From positions 48,749,763-48,813,762 of the forward strand of contig OW679202.1 in the NCBI GenBank assembly GCA_940337035.1: a stretch of 64,000 nt of DNA, written 5' to 3'. The position numbers and the translations under genes are program-made. The notes beneath the pieces are model-generated. The model was not told the DNA's origin. It was given only the letters and a program-made list of their open reading frames with translations, and searched no databases. Of this stretch, positions 11,385 through 22,500 are shown one piece after another (position 1 is the stretch's first letter; every line of letters begins with the position of its first letter). Origin of the DNA: Agriotes lineatus (taxonomy: Eukaryota > Arthropoda > Insecta > Coleoptera > Elateridae).

Positions 11385-12360
11385 GCTATTTTAATATTTT
11401 AAAAACTCAATATACTTCATTCAATGACATTCTTATTGTTTTTCAGTCAACAAATATTTAAACACTTTTATCACACAAAAATTATTGTTTTTAATTAGCA
11501 CATATTGTCTTTTTTCAGTTATTACAACCCACTTTCGTTTTCACATAATATAGTCTCTGGAGTACATGACCAACTGTCAAAACGTACTGGGTTTCTACGG
11601 ATAAAATGTAGCTTCTGCGATATTGTCAGCAACAAGGCAGTTTAGGCGTTAGATTGATTATATGGTGGTCGATAAAAAGCTGCGGCTCTGGGGCGCGTGA
11701 TAAATGTCTCAATATTTTTATTGTCTATTCCACCCTATAGACATTTCCTGTTTTTTAAATCTGCAGTAAAATTTACCACTTGATCGGATTTTGCGATAGC
11801 TTTAGCGGAAATGGCATCATGTGTTACATGTGGCTTTTTATGAAAGTACTGCAATTCAAAGTTATGCTTGTTCGAAATACAATATCTGTTTGTATATGTG
11901 CATACGGGGTACAGAGGAAAATCTGTGCCCAGTTATTTTACAAAAAACTCGTAGGTGGAGCCTTATTTTACGCTATGTCGTGGAAATAACATTTTAAGAA
12001 ACCAAGTAAATTCATAGATAGATTAATTGTTTATTAAGTATATATTTCCAATATGTCATAAAAAGTTAAGAACACGGTATTAATAAAAAGCTATTGCGAA
12101 TTCTAAAATTATTTCTTTGACAATAAAATCCTTTGTTAGAAATGTCATTATTATATGCATCAACATAAAGCAATCAGTAAAAAAATATATTGCATATTCA
12201 CAGTTTTATTTATATAGTAGTTACAAGTATTTAAAAAAATATATACAAGGAACGTATTTAAGCTAACATACAATTATAATAGTAATTAATATAATCCAAG
12301 CATTGTAAATGTTATGTTAAAAATATTCCATAAATATCATAATTCGAATATAAAACTTGG
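11385..12360. other. Unassigned AT-rich sequence
   Basis: I see no recognisable gene or element. A 69-codon plus frame (11780-11989) has no motif. Confidence 0.5.
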
Positions 12361-12364
12361 AATC

Positions 12365-12460
12365 AAATAGCATTAGCCTTGAAATAATTTGAATTTGAAA
12401 CTGTAAAATAGCATTAGCCTTGACTTAAATATGAAATTGTAATCATAGCAAACCTTGACT
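12365..12460. repeat. Short tandem repeat, about 40-bp period
   Basis: The string AAATAGCATTAGCCTTGA occurs at 12365 and 12406, and a degraded version, CATAGCAAACCTTGAC, at 12444. It lies immediately upstream of the LINE fragment and could be part of its 5' junction or unrelated. Confidence 0.7.
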
Positions 12461-12480
12461 TAAAACAAATAACATAATGT

Positions 12481-13150
12481 ATACAAAAAGCTTTTGATCG
12501 GATAGAAAGAAAACATATTTGGACAACATTACGTAAGAAAAATGTAGGAGAAGACCTTATTACAGCAACGCAAAGCTTTTACAGGAAACGTGTAAATTGT
12601 GTTAGAACCCACAACAGTATCTCAGAGAAATTTATACCTAACGTGTGAGTACGTCAAGGTAGTGTTCCAAGTCCATTATTGTAACCGACAAATATCCAAC
12701 AAACAAATATGACAAGTGTTTAACGCAATATATGCTTCAATAATAACATACAGCAGCGAATGCTAACTGATAAACAAACAAAAAAGAATGATACAAACTG
12801 TGGAATTAAAATACCTAGAGAAAGTAGAGAGAAAAACAAGAGCAGACTGAATACCGTTTAACGTAATACGTCAAAACTTGCATAGTAGGCCAATTAGCAA
12901 AAGATTTGAAAACAATCGGCTGCTTTGGTTTGAACATCTAGACAGAATGGGTGACAAAAGAATTTCCAAATTAGTATGGAAAGCCAAAACGTACGGTAAA
13001 AGACCAAAACAAAGGTGGGATGACGCAGTTAACAAAGTACTTGACAAAAAAAGAATGGATAGGCGAGGAAGAATCCAAAACACAAGAGCACAAAAGAAAT
13101 TCTGTGATACGTGATGATTAAAACTCGACTCCGAAGGGTGCAAGAATCAT
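12481..13150 (+). pseudogene. LINE ORF2 fragment: RT palm pieces and C-terminal tail
   Basis: The first part reads QKAFDRIERKHIWTTLRKKN, then ISEKFIPNV-stop-VRQGSVPSPLL. These are RT blocks A (F..AFD.I.R) and B (VRQG...SPLL). The catalytic FADD block is missing. After a deletion near 12695 the frame continues with IITYSSECW..., YLRKVERKTRAD, then NNRLLWFEHLDRMGDKRISK and KRPKQRWDDAVNK. That is the common LINE tail RL.WFGHL.RM...GRPK.RW.D. The open frame at 12878-13114 is this tail. It is non-functional. Confidence 0.85.
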
Positions 13151-13380
13151 CGATTAAGAAGCAGTAAACAAAAACAATGTAAAAACAATTGAGAAAACAG
13201 AAGTGAAGCTTGGGTGTGTGGTAAAAAAATAATAAATACTAATGTATCCAATTCCAATAAGTGTTTTCACATTACTAAAGTGTTGTTTGATAGTCTGTAG
13301 AGGTTTTTCTTTCATTTTTTGCGCCTCTGTAGAAGGTAAAAAGTGTTAACGGGTGCATCAAATTTAACTGGTGTTTTTGG
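13151..13380. other. Unassigned sequence downstream of LINE fragment
   Basis: The start may be 3' untranslated sequence of the preceding LINE. CTGTAGAGG (about 13297) and CTCTGTAGAAGG (about 13326) form a short direct repeat. Nothing else is recognised. Confidence 0.35.
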
Positions 13381-13680
13381 TGGTAATTTGCTGTGGTCCA
13401 AACAAGAAGCGGATGCATTGAAGCTCAGGGTAGGCAGCAATCGTGCATCGCAGCGGAGCCCTAGCTGTGAGTGCTAGAGATGAAATTGTATCTGGAAGCT
13501 GAGATTGGAGCCGAGAGCAGCAAGCAGACGACCAGCATTACTTTGCCGAGTCATCAGGAGACTTTCAAGGCAGGCCAACCCACAATAAGGAGACCCACTC
13601 ATCGAGGAACTTGATGGACTTGCAGGAGCAGAAAATCAAGGTCAGATGCACGTTTTGCTAAATTAAATCAGTGAATTTTC
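13340..13680 (+). other. GC-richer non-coding block, possibly a retroelement leader
   Basis: The block 13380-13640 is clearly less AT-rich than its surroundings and has no long open frame. It begins with ATTTAACTGGTGTTTTTGGT. The pattern of an LTR ending in ACT followed by GGCGC...GGTAGG-type primer binding sequence is known from insect Gypsy elements, and this string could be a CpG-decayed version. That reading is inference only. A host non-coding exon is an alternative. Confidence 0.3.
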
Positions 13681-14280
13681 GATGGCGTCCTTTGAGTGTT
13701 TTTAAAGTGGAATTGTTTACCTACGTTATATCACCTAGGCCACGCATCAATACGTAATAGCAGGCGTAATTGTTTAATTTGCGCTAACTGTGATATGTTT
13801 TCTGTGTTAAAAATGCGTGGTTAGGTCACTTAAGTTTACAGTTAAGATTCCGAAAATTTTATACAGCGCAATGCCATTAGTTAAATAGGCAGCGTAGAAA
13901 TGATTGCATTCAATAAAAAGCAGAACAATTTATGTAAAAGTTTTAAATAATAAATTGGCAGGATGTAACAACTCAACCTATGAGAAAGAGTCATTAATAA
14001 AATTTAGATTAAAAATACAACACAAGCAAGAGCCGGGCAAATGAAATTATAAGAGGCAATTATTATTAATTAATTAATATTACAACACAGTAAGCCCAGC
14101 CGAATCATTCACAGTAGTATATTTACACCAATCTCAATATAATTTGGGGTGAGCGGTATGATATAGTGTCATACACTTTTTTAAGTAAAGAGATAGTACT
14201 AGAAGTATAAGTGTAGACATAAGGCGTGTGAAATACTCTTGAGGCTAAAAGAAATAAAAAAAAGTAGTACTTCTCATTAT
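13681..14280. other. Unassigned AT-rich sequence
   Basis: No feature recognised before the next LINE tail. Confidence 0.5.
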
Positions 14281-14284
14281 AAAC

Positions 14285-14731
14285 AAATGCCTTAGACATA
14301 TACATCACATATTCTGGCCGGAAAGGATAACAAACCAGCAACTATGGACAATCTCAGAAGAGGAAAGGATTGAAACAACAATTTAAAAAAAACGATGGAA
14401 ATGGATAGGCCATACACTGTGGAAACCAAACAGTAACATTACAAAACAAGCCCTGGATTTTAATACGCAAGCAAAACGAAAGACAGGTAGACCGAGGGAC
14501 ACATTTCCATGAACTGTAATAAAGGACCTACAACCACAGAACATGTCATGGGGACAAGCTAAATTTATAGCACAGGACAAAAATAAATTGAGAAATCTGG
14601 TACAAAAAATATCAACAACAACGGACCAAATCAACGATGCGCAGGCCTAGCAACCCTGCCATCCACCTTGCTTTAGAAATGCCCTTGGGCGCCTTTCGCT
14701 CCTTAGGAGCTACAGGAAGAAGAAGAAGAAG

Positions 14732-14762
<31 letters not shown>
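14285..14762 (+). mobile_element. LINE 3' end with (GAA)n tail
   Basis: A frame passing through a few stops reads HHIFWPERITNQQLW, then EERIETTI, KKRWKWIGHTLWKPNSNITK, KRKTGRPRDTFP and IKDLQPQNMSWGQAK. This is the well-known ORF2 C-terminal tail IFWP..I.N..LW...W.WIGHTLRK....GRPR.TW.R. It is followed by a short 3' untranslated stretch (GCGCCTTTCGCTCCTTAGGA) and about 45 bp of AAG/GAA repeats, which serve as the 3' tail of this element type. The copy is 5' truncated. Confidence 0.85.
14714..14762. repeat. (GAA)n microsatellite, LINE 3' tail
   Basis: An uninterrupted AAG/GAA tract directly follows the LINE 3' sequence. Its position marks it as the element tail, not an independent microsatellite. 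Confidence 0.9.
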
Positions 14763-14763
<1 letters not shown>

Positions 14764-15100
14764 CTTCTCAAGCGCTGGAAGATATAAACAATGAGCATAC
14801 CTTGTAGAGCATTCTATTAGTGCTTACACACAGCGAATGAAGCCCACTATTGGCGTATATGAATGTAACTACCCTTGAATATATCTTAAATTGCAAAATT
14901 ATAAAGCGAAAAACTAAGCCGTAAAAGTACTATTTGACGAAACCGGAAAGGTGAGTTGATTCTGATAGTATGTTTGTAGTTTATATATTATCTTGTACCT
15001 GTAAACTGACAGATATAATACTAGCTGAATATCAGATTGAATTTGATAAAATGTTACACCTTCAAAAAGTATTAGAAATTTTCCATGTGGATCCAAAATG
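14763..15100. other. Unassigned AT-rich sequence
   Basis: Nothing recognised. A 60-codon minus frame (14914-15096) has no motif. Confidence 0.5.
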
Positions 15101-15109
15101 TTTTTAAGC

Positions 15110-15960
15110 AGATGACATTAAAAAACTTCTACATTTGTTGATGTTTGATACTGATTATCCAAAAAATTGTGTTGTGCGAAAAATGCATTTACTAGCCAAG
15201 ATAGAGAAAATGTTACGAAAAACAGTGTTTTAAAATGCGATTTTTTATCTAAATACAAAATTTTGGTTGAACATTTTCAAAAAAAAAAAAATCTAAATTT
15301 GTAAAATATAAACTGAGTAAAGAAACATTTCCTTATTTAGATAACTGTAAATGAACATTTACAGGATTTTTGTCAAAATAATTTATTAATAGGGGTAGAT
15401 TAGCTTTTTTTAGAAACCATTTAAGTAGATATTAATTATCACGGAAAATATTTCTCTTTAAAAGCACCCTTGCATACAGAACGTAAAAATTATGCAAAAA
15501 TATTACTTTTTGCTAAATAATAACAAATCTAAAGGGATAATTAGTATTTCTATTGTCTTTTTCAATTATAAACCTTTAAATCTTTCAAGTAAAACAAATT
15601 TAATTTTAAAATTAAGTTTTGGTATGTGTAATTTTGAAAAATATTCCAAAAACTGAAAAATTTCGTTTTTGCGGAATTTAAAGAAAACAATTGTTTTCTG
15701 GCCTTGAGATTGTTCAGTTAGCTAAAATTAACACACGATAAAAAATATCATTAAAATATTGCTTAATTCCCGAAAAATAGCACTTTTTGGATTTTGCCAA
15801 TTTCGAAACACGCCATTTTATAACAAAGGGAAAATTACTCGGTATATCTGATAGGGGCTAAATAGGTTTTCAGACAAGGACAAATTATTGCCTTAAAAAG
15901 CTTTCTTGAAAAATTGAAAATTAAAGTTTTTTCCATTTGAGGCCGAATTTTGCTTGCCTG
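15110..15960 (+). repeat. Dispersed AT-rich repeat R2, copy 1
   Basis: This stretch has an inverted-orientation partner at about 50960-51770. Matching landmarks include TTTTATAACAAAGGGAAAAT followed by ACTCGGTATATCTGATAG (15815-15850), which is the reverse complement of the block from CTATCAGATATACCGAGTAA at 51056. TGCGAAAAATGCATTTACTA (15176) also matches. Similarity extends along the whole length with many small differences. No coding capacity or terminal structure was seen. Confidence 0.75.
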
Positions 15961-15984
15961 CTTGAGTGTGTCACCTTTCCAGCG

Positions 15985-16070
15985 TTATAGTCACTTCAGG
16001 CTCAATCGGACTTACTTCCTTATGTGGTCACCCTCCCCTTCATAATACAGCGATAAGCTTGTGTGTTATC
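15985..16070 (+). repeat. Short dispersed repeat R3, copy 1
   Basis: Shares CTTCATAATACAGCGATAAG and surrounding bases (TCAATCGGACTTACTT..TTATGTGGT) with 28945-29030. Here it runs directly into the tRNA-Ser pseudogene. It may be part of a composite SINE-like unit, but the second copy lacks the tRNA part. Confidence 0.6.
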
Positions 16071-16072
16071 TA

Positions 16073-16154
16073 GCGATCTTGACCGAGCAGTTAAGGCCGC
16101 CTACTAGAAATCAGATTTCCTCTGGGAGCGTAGGTTCGAATCATATCTACTGCA
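16073..16154 (+). pseudogene. tRNA-Ser(AGA) pseudogene
   Basis: The 82-nt segment follows a eukaryotic tRNA-Ser. It has a D-arm block GACCGAGCAGTTAAGGC, an anticodon loop CTAGAAA with AGA anticodon, a long variable arm (CCTCTGGGAG), and a near-perfect B box TAGGTTCGAATC. The acceptor stem is broken: 5' GCGATCT against 3' CTACTGC leaves positions 4, 6 and 7 unpaired. TCATATC replaces the normal T-arm 3' strand (TCCTACC). I therefore call it a pseudogene or the head of a tRNA-derived SINE. Confidence 0.82.
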
Positions 16155-16895
16155 TTTTTTGCAAATTAAGTTTATACACATTGTGTGACAGTTTTAGTCT
16201 TACTTGTTCCTGTTGTGGTGATGGCTCACTACGATAACGACTACGACCACAATCCTATTTCAAGATCGTGAAGTTTCTGTCTGAAGTTTCAGTCGAAGTA
16301 GACAAAACTGAAATTGTATGAAAAAGTTTTGAAAAAAATATGATTGACATTTCAAAAGATAAGTCGTATAAGCTCATGTAGGAAATAATTGAAATATTAC
16401 ATTGTATCTCTTCGCCCCTGAAATATATTTAGAAATAACACCTTGTACACGCCGTTTCTAGTAACAATTTTAAAATAACATGAAGGATTACTGTTGATAT
16501 AGCCTACAAACAAAATGAAACGGTGCAAGACTTTTATGGGCACGCTGGTTGACATTGACAATGAAGGGTCTTTAGTAACATATTGCAATTTTATGCTTAT
16601 AACTAGATATTTAAATAAATACATTATAACCGCTATTCGTTATCATACTATTTTTTCCTTCAAGCTTGCATAAATGTTATTCCTTTATAAGTCAGATTGA
16701 TTTAACTCAAAATATATTTGGTTATGTACTTTTGACTAAGTACAGGTGGTTAATTAAATCTGCAAAATATCATATGGACGTGCCACTCTTATTCTCAGGT
16801 TGGGACGTGCATTATATTATTCTCAATTTGAAATTATTTTATATCAAAATTAAAATAAAGTATGTAGATTGACAGTTCTTCAAATATTTTAACTA
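16155..16895. other. Unassigned AT-rich sequence
   Basis: Frames at 16397-16624 (minus) and 16666-16872 (plus) show nothing recognisable. A 16-codon frame starts at 16219 (MAHYDNDYDHNP..) and is unlikely to matter. Confidence 0.45.
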
Positions 16896-16901
16896 AAAAA
16901 C

Positions 16902-16945
16902 CTGATAAATAATGTTGTTCTTTATTTCAGGTAATTATTTATCAG
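16902..16945. repeat. Inverted repeat hairpin
   Basis: CTGATAAATAAT (16902-16913) pairs with AATTATTTATCAG (16933-16945) across a 19-base loop. Function unknown. Confidence 0.7.
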
Positions 16946-16972
16946 TCGTTAAATGGTTTACCTTTTCTAGTT

Positions 16973-17347
16973 ATGAAACCTAATTTCCGCGGACGAACCT
17001 CCACCTATCTACAGCAATGCATTCAAGACCTGATGATCCATTACATCGACCTTTATACTCCTACAAGCATCTACCTGTACAGCTCCAACTTGTCCACACG
17101 ATGGTTGTTTCCACGTTTCCCACGATGTTACACTTTACACTTCTGTATATTTCTGCTACATCTAACTATTTACCTCCAACCCATCTACAGCAATGGTTAC
17201 ATACAAGTAATGTCCAACGACGTTGACCTTTACACTAATGAAGATCTTCTTGTATTCAGTATTATATTACTTCTTCCACATGTTAGTAAAAAAATAAGGC
17301 TTCTCTTTATTTTAAATTGTACTCTATTTAGAATTAATCCAATTTAA
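16973..17347 (+). other. Unrecognised 124-codon frame over a tandem duplication
   Basis: This is the longest open frame in the window that is not an obvious transposon fragment, apart from a PLE frame. It overlies a diverged direct repeat of about 175 bp. CCTCCACCTATCTACAGCAA at about 16997 recurs as CCTCCAACCCATCTACAGCA at 17173, each followed by a GACCTTTA block (17049, 17225). Composition is less AT-rich than the flanks. The peptide is leucine/tyrosine-rich with no domain I recognise, and the two repeat copies are read in different frames. That argues against a conserved protein. Confidence 0.3.
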
Positions 17348-17432
17348 ATTAATTGAATATTTATTAATTTCTTTACATACCATCTGTGTATTTTATTTTT
17401 AATGAATAATAAAAATCTGACTGGTTACTTTT
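17348..17432. other. Unassigned AT-rich sequence
   Basis: Nothing recognised. Confidence 0.4.
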
Positions 17433-17960
17433 ACTTCCTTTTACAATAAAGGAAGTATTGGATTCACTCCAAATATTCGAAATTGAGTTTTCAACCGATC
17501 TTCACGTTTTAGAGTCCCCTGATCTCAAAATATATTTTTTTTTATTGGTCTGTCTGTCTGTCTGTGTGTCTGTCTGTGAACAGAATATCTCAAAAACGGA
17601 AAGAGGTATGACGTTGAAACTTCATATATAAGTTTTGTGTACTATGTAGATGCGACAGCAAGCTTTTGAAAAAAATCGCATAACCGGAGGTAGGTGTTTA
17701 CTCTTGTGATTTTCAGTTTTTTTCGATTTTTTCAAAAACGGCTCTAACGATTTTTTTTAAACTTTACATTTTTATTACATTTTTAATGTGTATTAATGTG
17801 AGATAGGTGATTTTCCAGTTGAATACTTCTAAAATGGGTTTCTTTTGTTTTTTTCTATTTTTGTATGAACTCCTATTTTAAATAGAACACCTGGTATTTT
17901 ATTACGTTTTTGAAGTCAGCTTAAAATTCTAGAGAAAATTTGTCTCTTGAACTAACACTC
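17433..17960 (+). repeat. Interspersed repeat with palindromic start and (GTCT)n core
   Basis: The segment opens with the hairpin ACTTCCTTT-TACAAT-AAAGGAAGT (17433-17456). It then contains GTCTGTCTGTCTGTGTGTCT (about 17550) and repeated ATCTCAAAAACGG / TTTTTCAAAAACGGCT blocks. The same style, a tetranucleotide core beside a CAAAAACG block, is seen in the inverted-repeat element at 47036-47651. No coding capacity. Confidence 0.55.
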
Positions 17961-18049
17961 TATTTTGTACCGTTTTTGTAAAATTTCTAATTTTTGAAAA
18001 TTTTTGGCAAATGCTTCAAAATTAAAAATAAAATTTTTGGCTAATTATA

Positions 18050-18076
18050 AGCATTTTGCTGGGTTACTAAATTTAC
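18050..18076. repeat. Target-site duplication of LINE, left copy
   Basis: AGCATTTTGCTGGGTTACTA then AATTTAC. It matches 18640-18666 at 25 of 27 positions and flanks the LINE tail fragment exactly. Confidence 0.85.
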
Positions 18077-18639
18077 TTACTTACTTACTTAATCTTGTTG
18101 TCTTTCTACCTTTTCAGGTGTAAGACGTTTTTGTGGGTGGGTTACTACATTGGTTTCCTTCGACATAGTTCTTTCCATCCTATCTCACTTCACTCCAATT
18201 GATATTACGTTTTTCGGCTGCTATATTTACTTCTTCTGTCCATGACTTTCTCGGTCTCCCTTTTTTCTTTTTTCTGTAGGTCTTTGCTTCATATACCTGG
18301 CTTACTGTTCTCTCTTCTTCCATCCTTATAACGTGACCGAACCATCTTAATTGCCCTTCTTCAATTGTGTATTGGGTTGGCTTAATTTTTAGATTTTCTC
18401 TAAATGTCGTGTTTCTTATTTTGTCTTTTTTTGTTTTTCCCTCTATTTTTCTAATGTATCTCATTTCGATGGTTTAGATTCTGCTTTTTTGTTTTTGTGT
18501 AAGTGACCATACCTCTGAGCCATAAATCAGAATTGGTGTGGCTACTCTCTTAAATACTTCTACTTTTGTTTTCTTTGGGATTTCTTTTTTTAATAGGAAT
18601 TGGTTCTTAATTGGTTATTTTTATATCTACTTATCTCTT
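18077..18639 (-). mobile_element. 5'-truncated LINE with (TAAG)n tail and 27-bp target duplication
   Basis: The minus strand encodes a nearly open LINE ORF2 C-terminus. It reads PKKTKVEVFKRVATPILIYG SEVW (block around 18540-18600), then EMRYIRKIEGKTKKDKIRN, EGQLRWFGHVIRMEEERTVS and KKGRPRKSWTEEV. The last two are the usual LRWFGH..RM and GRPR..W tail motifs. One stop interrupts it near 18475. Translation ends at 18180, followed by about 90 bp of untranslated sequence and an AAGTAAGTAAGTAAG tail at 18076-18090. It is truncated upstream, as expected of target-primed reverse transcription. Confidence 0.92.
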
Positions 18640-18666
18640 AGCATTTCGCTTGGTTACTAAATTTAC
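18640..18666. repeat. Target-site duplication of LINE, right copy
   Basis: AGCATTTCGCTTGGTTACTA then AATTTAC, the partner of 18050-18076. Confidence 0.85.
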
Positions 18667-20890
18667 ATGGTTACAAATTTACTTAAAATAGTCTACATTA
18701 TTACAAATTTCAACAAATATAATTTTAACAATTAGGTAATACTATTTCTTATATTAAAATCATCCTTTATCGATCGATTTGCATATGCTTCTATGCGACT
18801 GAACATAAAATAAAATAATTCAAAGAAGGTAACCATAATTTAAGTCACATACGAATTATGTCTTATATTTTGAGTTTTGTTTATTAACCAAAACCAAATA
18901 ACATGATATAACTAAAGTATCAATAATTATTTCTATTCTTTCATTATTATTTTGATATACATCGGTATTATTATAGACTACTTGCCAAATCAATTTGAGT
19001 ATCATTAAGAACTTTATTGTCGCACTCAGTGCGCTTATACATAATATTATATATGCATTACCGCACACTTTTTTACAGAATAAAGATTAAATTAAACCAG
19101 AATATATTAATGAAGATACAATATTGAACAATACACGTTTGCTTATAGCACTTAACGAAGTTAAGATGCTCATAATCATAATTGCATTGTTAATATCTAT
19201 AAAATCATATGTTTAAGTACAGAATCATAACAATGTACACCACTTTTAATTCTTCTTGGACGTTTATATACACCGTGATTCACAAATCCAGATAATAAAC
19301 AATTTCTTATATGTGTCGGGACAGGTAACATTGTCAAGTGATTCTATAGTTACAGTAGTAAATTCTTCTTTTTATAATGTGTCACAAATATCTCTTTATT
19401 AATTTTAAAGTCAGGTTGGGAGATTTTTCGTAAGGAGAACTTAGTGGAGGGTGTTGCAAGACTGCGATATGGAGTCGAGGGAAATGATCCAGGAATATAA
19501 ATAAAAACGGCTCGACAGAGTATGATATGACGAATTCGGGACTGGTTAGGAACGTAAAGGCATGTGAAACAGTTTTTGCAGTATTACTGTATTTTTTATT
19601 GTGTTTCTACATCAACTTACAAAATTCAAATCAATATCAAAAATTAATTAAGCAAACGTATCTCCTTTCTGAAGGTGGTAACTTTCGACCAAGCATTAAA
19701 AAGCAAAAAGAATGTATCCTATTCTTTTCGATAATAAAAAAAGGTTCTCATTAAACTTTTCACACACTCATGAATGAAAAGGACGTTTTTGCGATTATGA
19801 CTGAATCTACATTTAAGTATGACTCACGTAGTTATGCAAGGTCTTCGGTTAACTATTTCGGATGTTTTATAGTACGCCCAACACAAACAGCTGCAAAAAT
19901 ACCTGCAAGACGGTTAATTTAGGAGTTAAAAAGTATAATTTTATTCGCGTACGATTTTCATGCCATTACTTTGAGCTACGTGGCTTAGATTTCCTGAAAA
20001 GCAACAAACCAATTGATTTTCTTGCTACTGCTGGTGTTCTTGCTGACTTCTAAAAAAGCATAAGCAGTTAGGTTTAATTTAAAATTAAAAAAATATATCC
20101 TTCAATTTCTGTGCCGTCATTGGCAGTGTATTTTGAAACATCTGCTCTCCCACACTTCTTTAGTTAAGGTCAGTTCTCTAATTGTCTTGCAATGTCGGGT
20201 TCCGAATAATCCACACGGTAATTTATTACGAAAGTTTGATGAACTAACACATTAAGTATTTTCAAATCAGTTGCTGTCGAGTTAGACAATTTAACGAATC
20301 TAAGCGATGGGCGCACTAAAGAAAACAGACAGGAAAGATTTTAGTTTTAATAAAACCAGGCCAAGCTTTGTACAGGCTTAAATTTAATATGCACGGGGTC
20401 ATAGCACCCTCCATACCTTCCGATACCATTTAAGAGCGGAAGTAGCCCGTGAGCAATTCCGGAAGTACTTGCCAATCTCTTGATGCTCCTCCAGTAGCTC
20501 GAATATCGAGCTATATTCAGTCATTATAATGAATTCCGCCCCTTCAAAATCTTGCCTGGGGTGGAAGTGATTGTCCATTTTTTATACAAATATCTTCTCG
20601 ATAATTGCTCTTTTTGTACTTCCGCCCGGCTCCCCTTCGCGGATACTAAGTAGCGAATACATTTTATGACATCAATGCGGCAATCCAGGCCCATCTTGGG
20701 ATCCTCAGCCCATCTGCAATGCAAACCGTTATCGGAGGAAATGCGATATTTAGTTTGTAGATTTAAACCAGACAAAGCGGGTCAGAAGTCCTGTGAAAAT
20801 TCAAGATACGAAAAAGATACAAACATTTCAGACCTAAAACGCCAAAGAGATCAGCCGGAGTATTTATTTTGGCAGTTTACAGAGCGGAAA
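18667..20890. other. Unassigned AT-rich sequence
   Basis: No recognisable element. Bases 20380-20790 are less AT-rich and carry overlapping frames on both strands (minus 20524-20775, plus 20666-20953), neither with a motif I know. The plus frame at 19527-19754 is likewise anonymous. Confidence 0.4.
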
Positions 20891-20891
20891 C

Positions 20892-21028
20892 CCCAAAAGG
20901 TGAACACTATTTATACCAGTATACCTTTAATTGTCACATTTGTTTTAAGTTAGGAATGCATTATTTGTAACAAATGTCAAAGTCAAAGTCAAAGTTATAC
21001 TGATATAAATAGGGTTTACCTTTTAGGG
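20892..21028. repeat. Palindromic MITE-like hairpin
   Basis: The left arm (20892-20945: CCCAAAAGGTGAACACTATT...TGTCACATTTGTT) and right arm (20969-21028: AACAAATGTC...AATAGGGTTTACCTTTTAGG) are inverted copies of about 52 bp. The right arm also contains a GTCAAA triplication. It is about 137 bp overall with no coding capacity. Confidence 0.82.
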
Positions 21029-22500
21029 TTTTCACTCGACATAAATTTACTGTAAAAGGGGTTTGTAACTTTTAGTTGTATCTAGTCTGTACAAACTCTA
21101 TATTTAATATATATATATATATAAACTTCACTAAAAAATAAAATTATTAAAAACACGATGTGGTAGAAAACATTCGAGAAAAAACTATTTCTTTATAACT
21201 CAAAACGTAGGTACTTATTGGAGATAAAAAGATAGTTTTGCCACATCAAGAACAATAATTAATGCTTTACCCGTAGCGTGTCAATGCGCGAGGTTCAATA
21301 ACTTATCAATTCAAACTCCGTTGAACCACCAGAAGTGGGGGGCGGGTTGCGACGAAAATCGGTCAAGAGGGTGGAAGACACCTACGAAAGGAAACAGCTG
21401 CGGCTAGTATTAGATTCGCTTATTCAAGATAACTTCCGGGGAGGGGGGGGGGGTGGATATAGGGAACATACCAGACGGGCTCCATAAAGGAGTTCAATGC
21501 AATACAAAAATTTGATTCCGTGTAGAATCGCTCGAGCGAAAATATTCGAGGTTCTGAATGAAGAATTGCGATTAATGCTCCAACATAACTACGGGTTAAT
21601 TCCTGTCGCGAATGTTGCTATTCATAAGGGCTTGTCGAATAAAAATTTTATAGAAAAATTAATAATATTATCGATCAAATTCCAATGCCGACCTTTGCTA
21701 TGATGGCCGAATAATAGGGAAAATTGGAGGCTATCAGGTCAGATCGTCTACTATTCTCATTAAAATTGATAATATTATATAAAATTTAAACCTTTGAGCA
21801 GAACGCAATAAGGTAATTACTACAGTAAGCGAGGAACAATCGCCCGGAAGACAACGAAAACAGAAGAAAAGAAAGAATTCTGAAAATAATCATTACTGAA
21901 CCAATCGCGAAAAACACCTTACTTCGGATCTCAATTGGCCTATGGTTATTTCCCTTCGTAGTGGAATGATCCGGTGGTTCTGGTGATCTCATACAAGACC
22001 AAGGCTGCTTCTATGGGGACGGTTCCACCGAAAGAAAAATCTTGCTGCGGCTAAACATTTAAATAAACTTCCTACAAACACGTCGTGTAGTTTTTGAAAC
22101 GAAAAACAAAAAGAAAGAAACACGGCGGTCGAAGAAGATAACTCCCACCTCCAAACTACGCGATTCGGGAATACTGGTGCCAAAAGCACATCGATTTTGC
22201 ATTCAAAGTCGCAAAACGCGCACCAGCGCTCGGAATCGTTGAATCTGCGGTCAAATGAGTAAAAAATTCACGCCGTCCCATTTCGGCTAGTACCAATTTC
22301 AAGAAAAAAAATTCGTAAAATCGTATTTTGTTCTATTTTGATTCCATTTATAGTAACTTAATTTACGACTTAGAATTAAAAATTACAGTGACTGCTTTTA
22401 AGGACTTTGACAAACATTAAGCCCTAAATTAAATTCATTTGTTATTACTATTTGCTCGAATGTTTAATTAAACAATGATTAATGCTAGAAGTTTAACTCG
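21029..22500. other. Unassigned sequence
   Basis: Contains a (TA)n run near 21109-21121 and a G-run near 21437-21451. A moderately GC-richer patch (21320-21450 and 21990-22260) has short frames without motifs (plus 21497-21703, minus 21786-22189). Confidence 0.4.
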
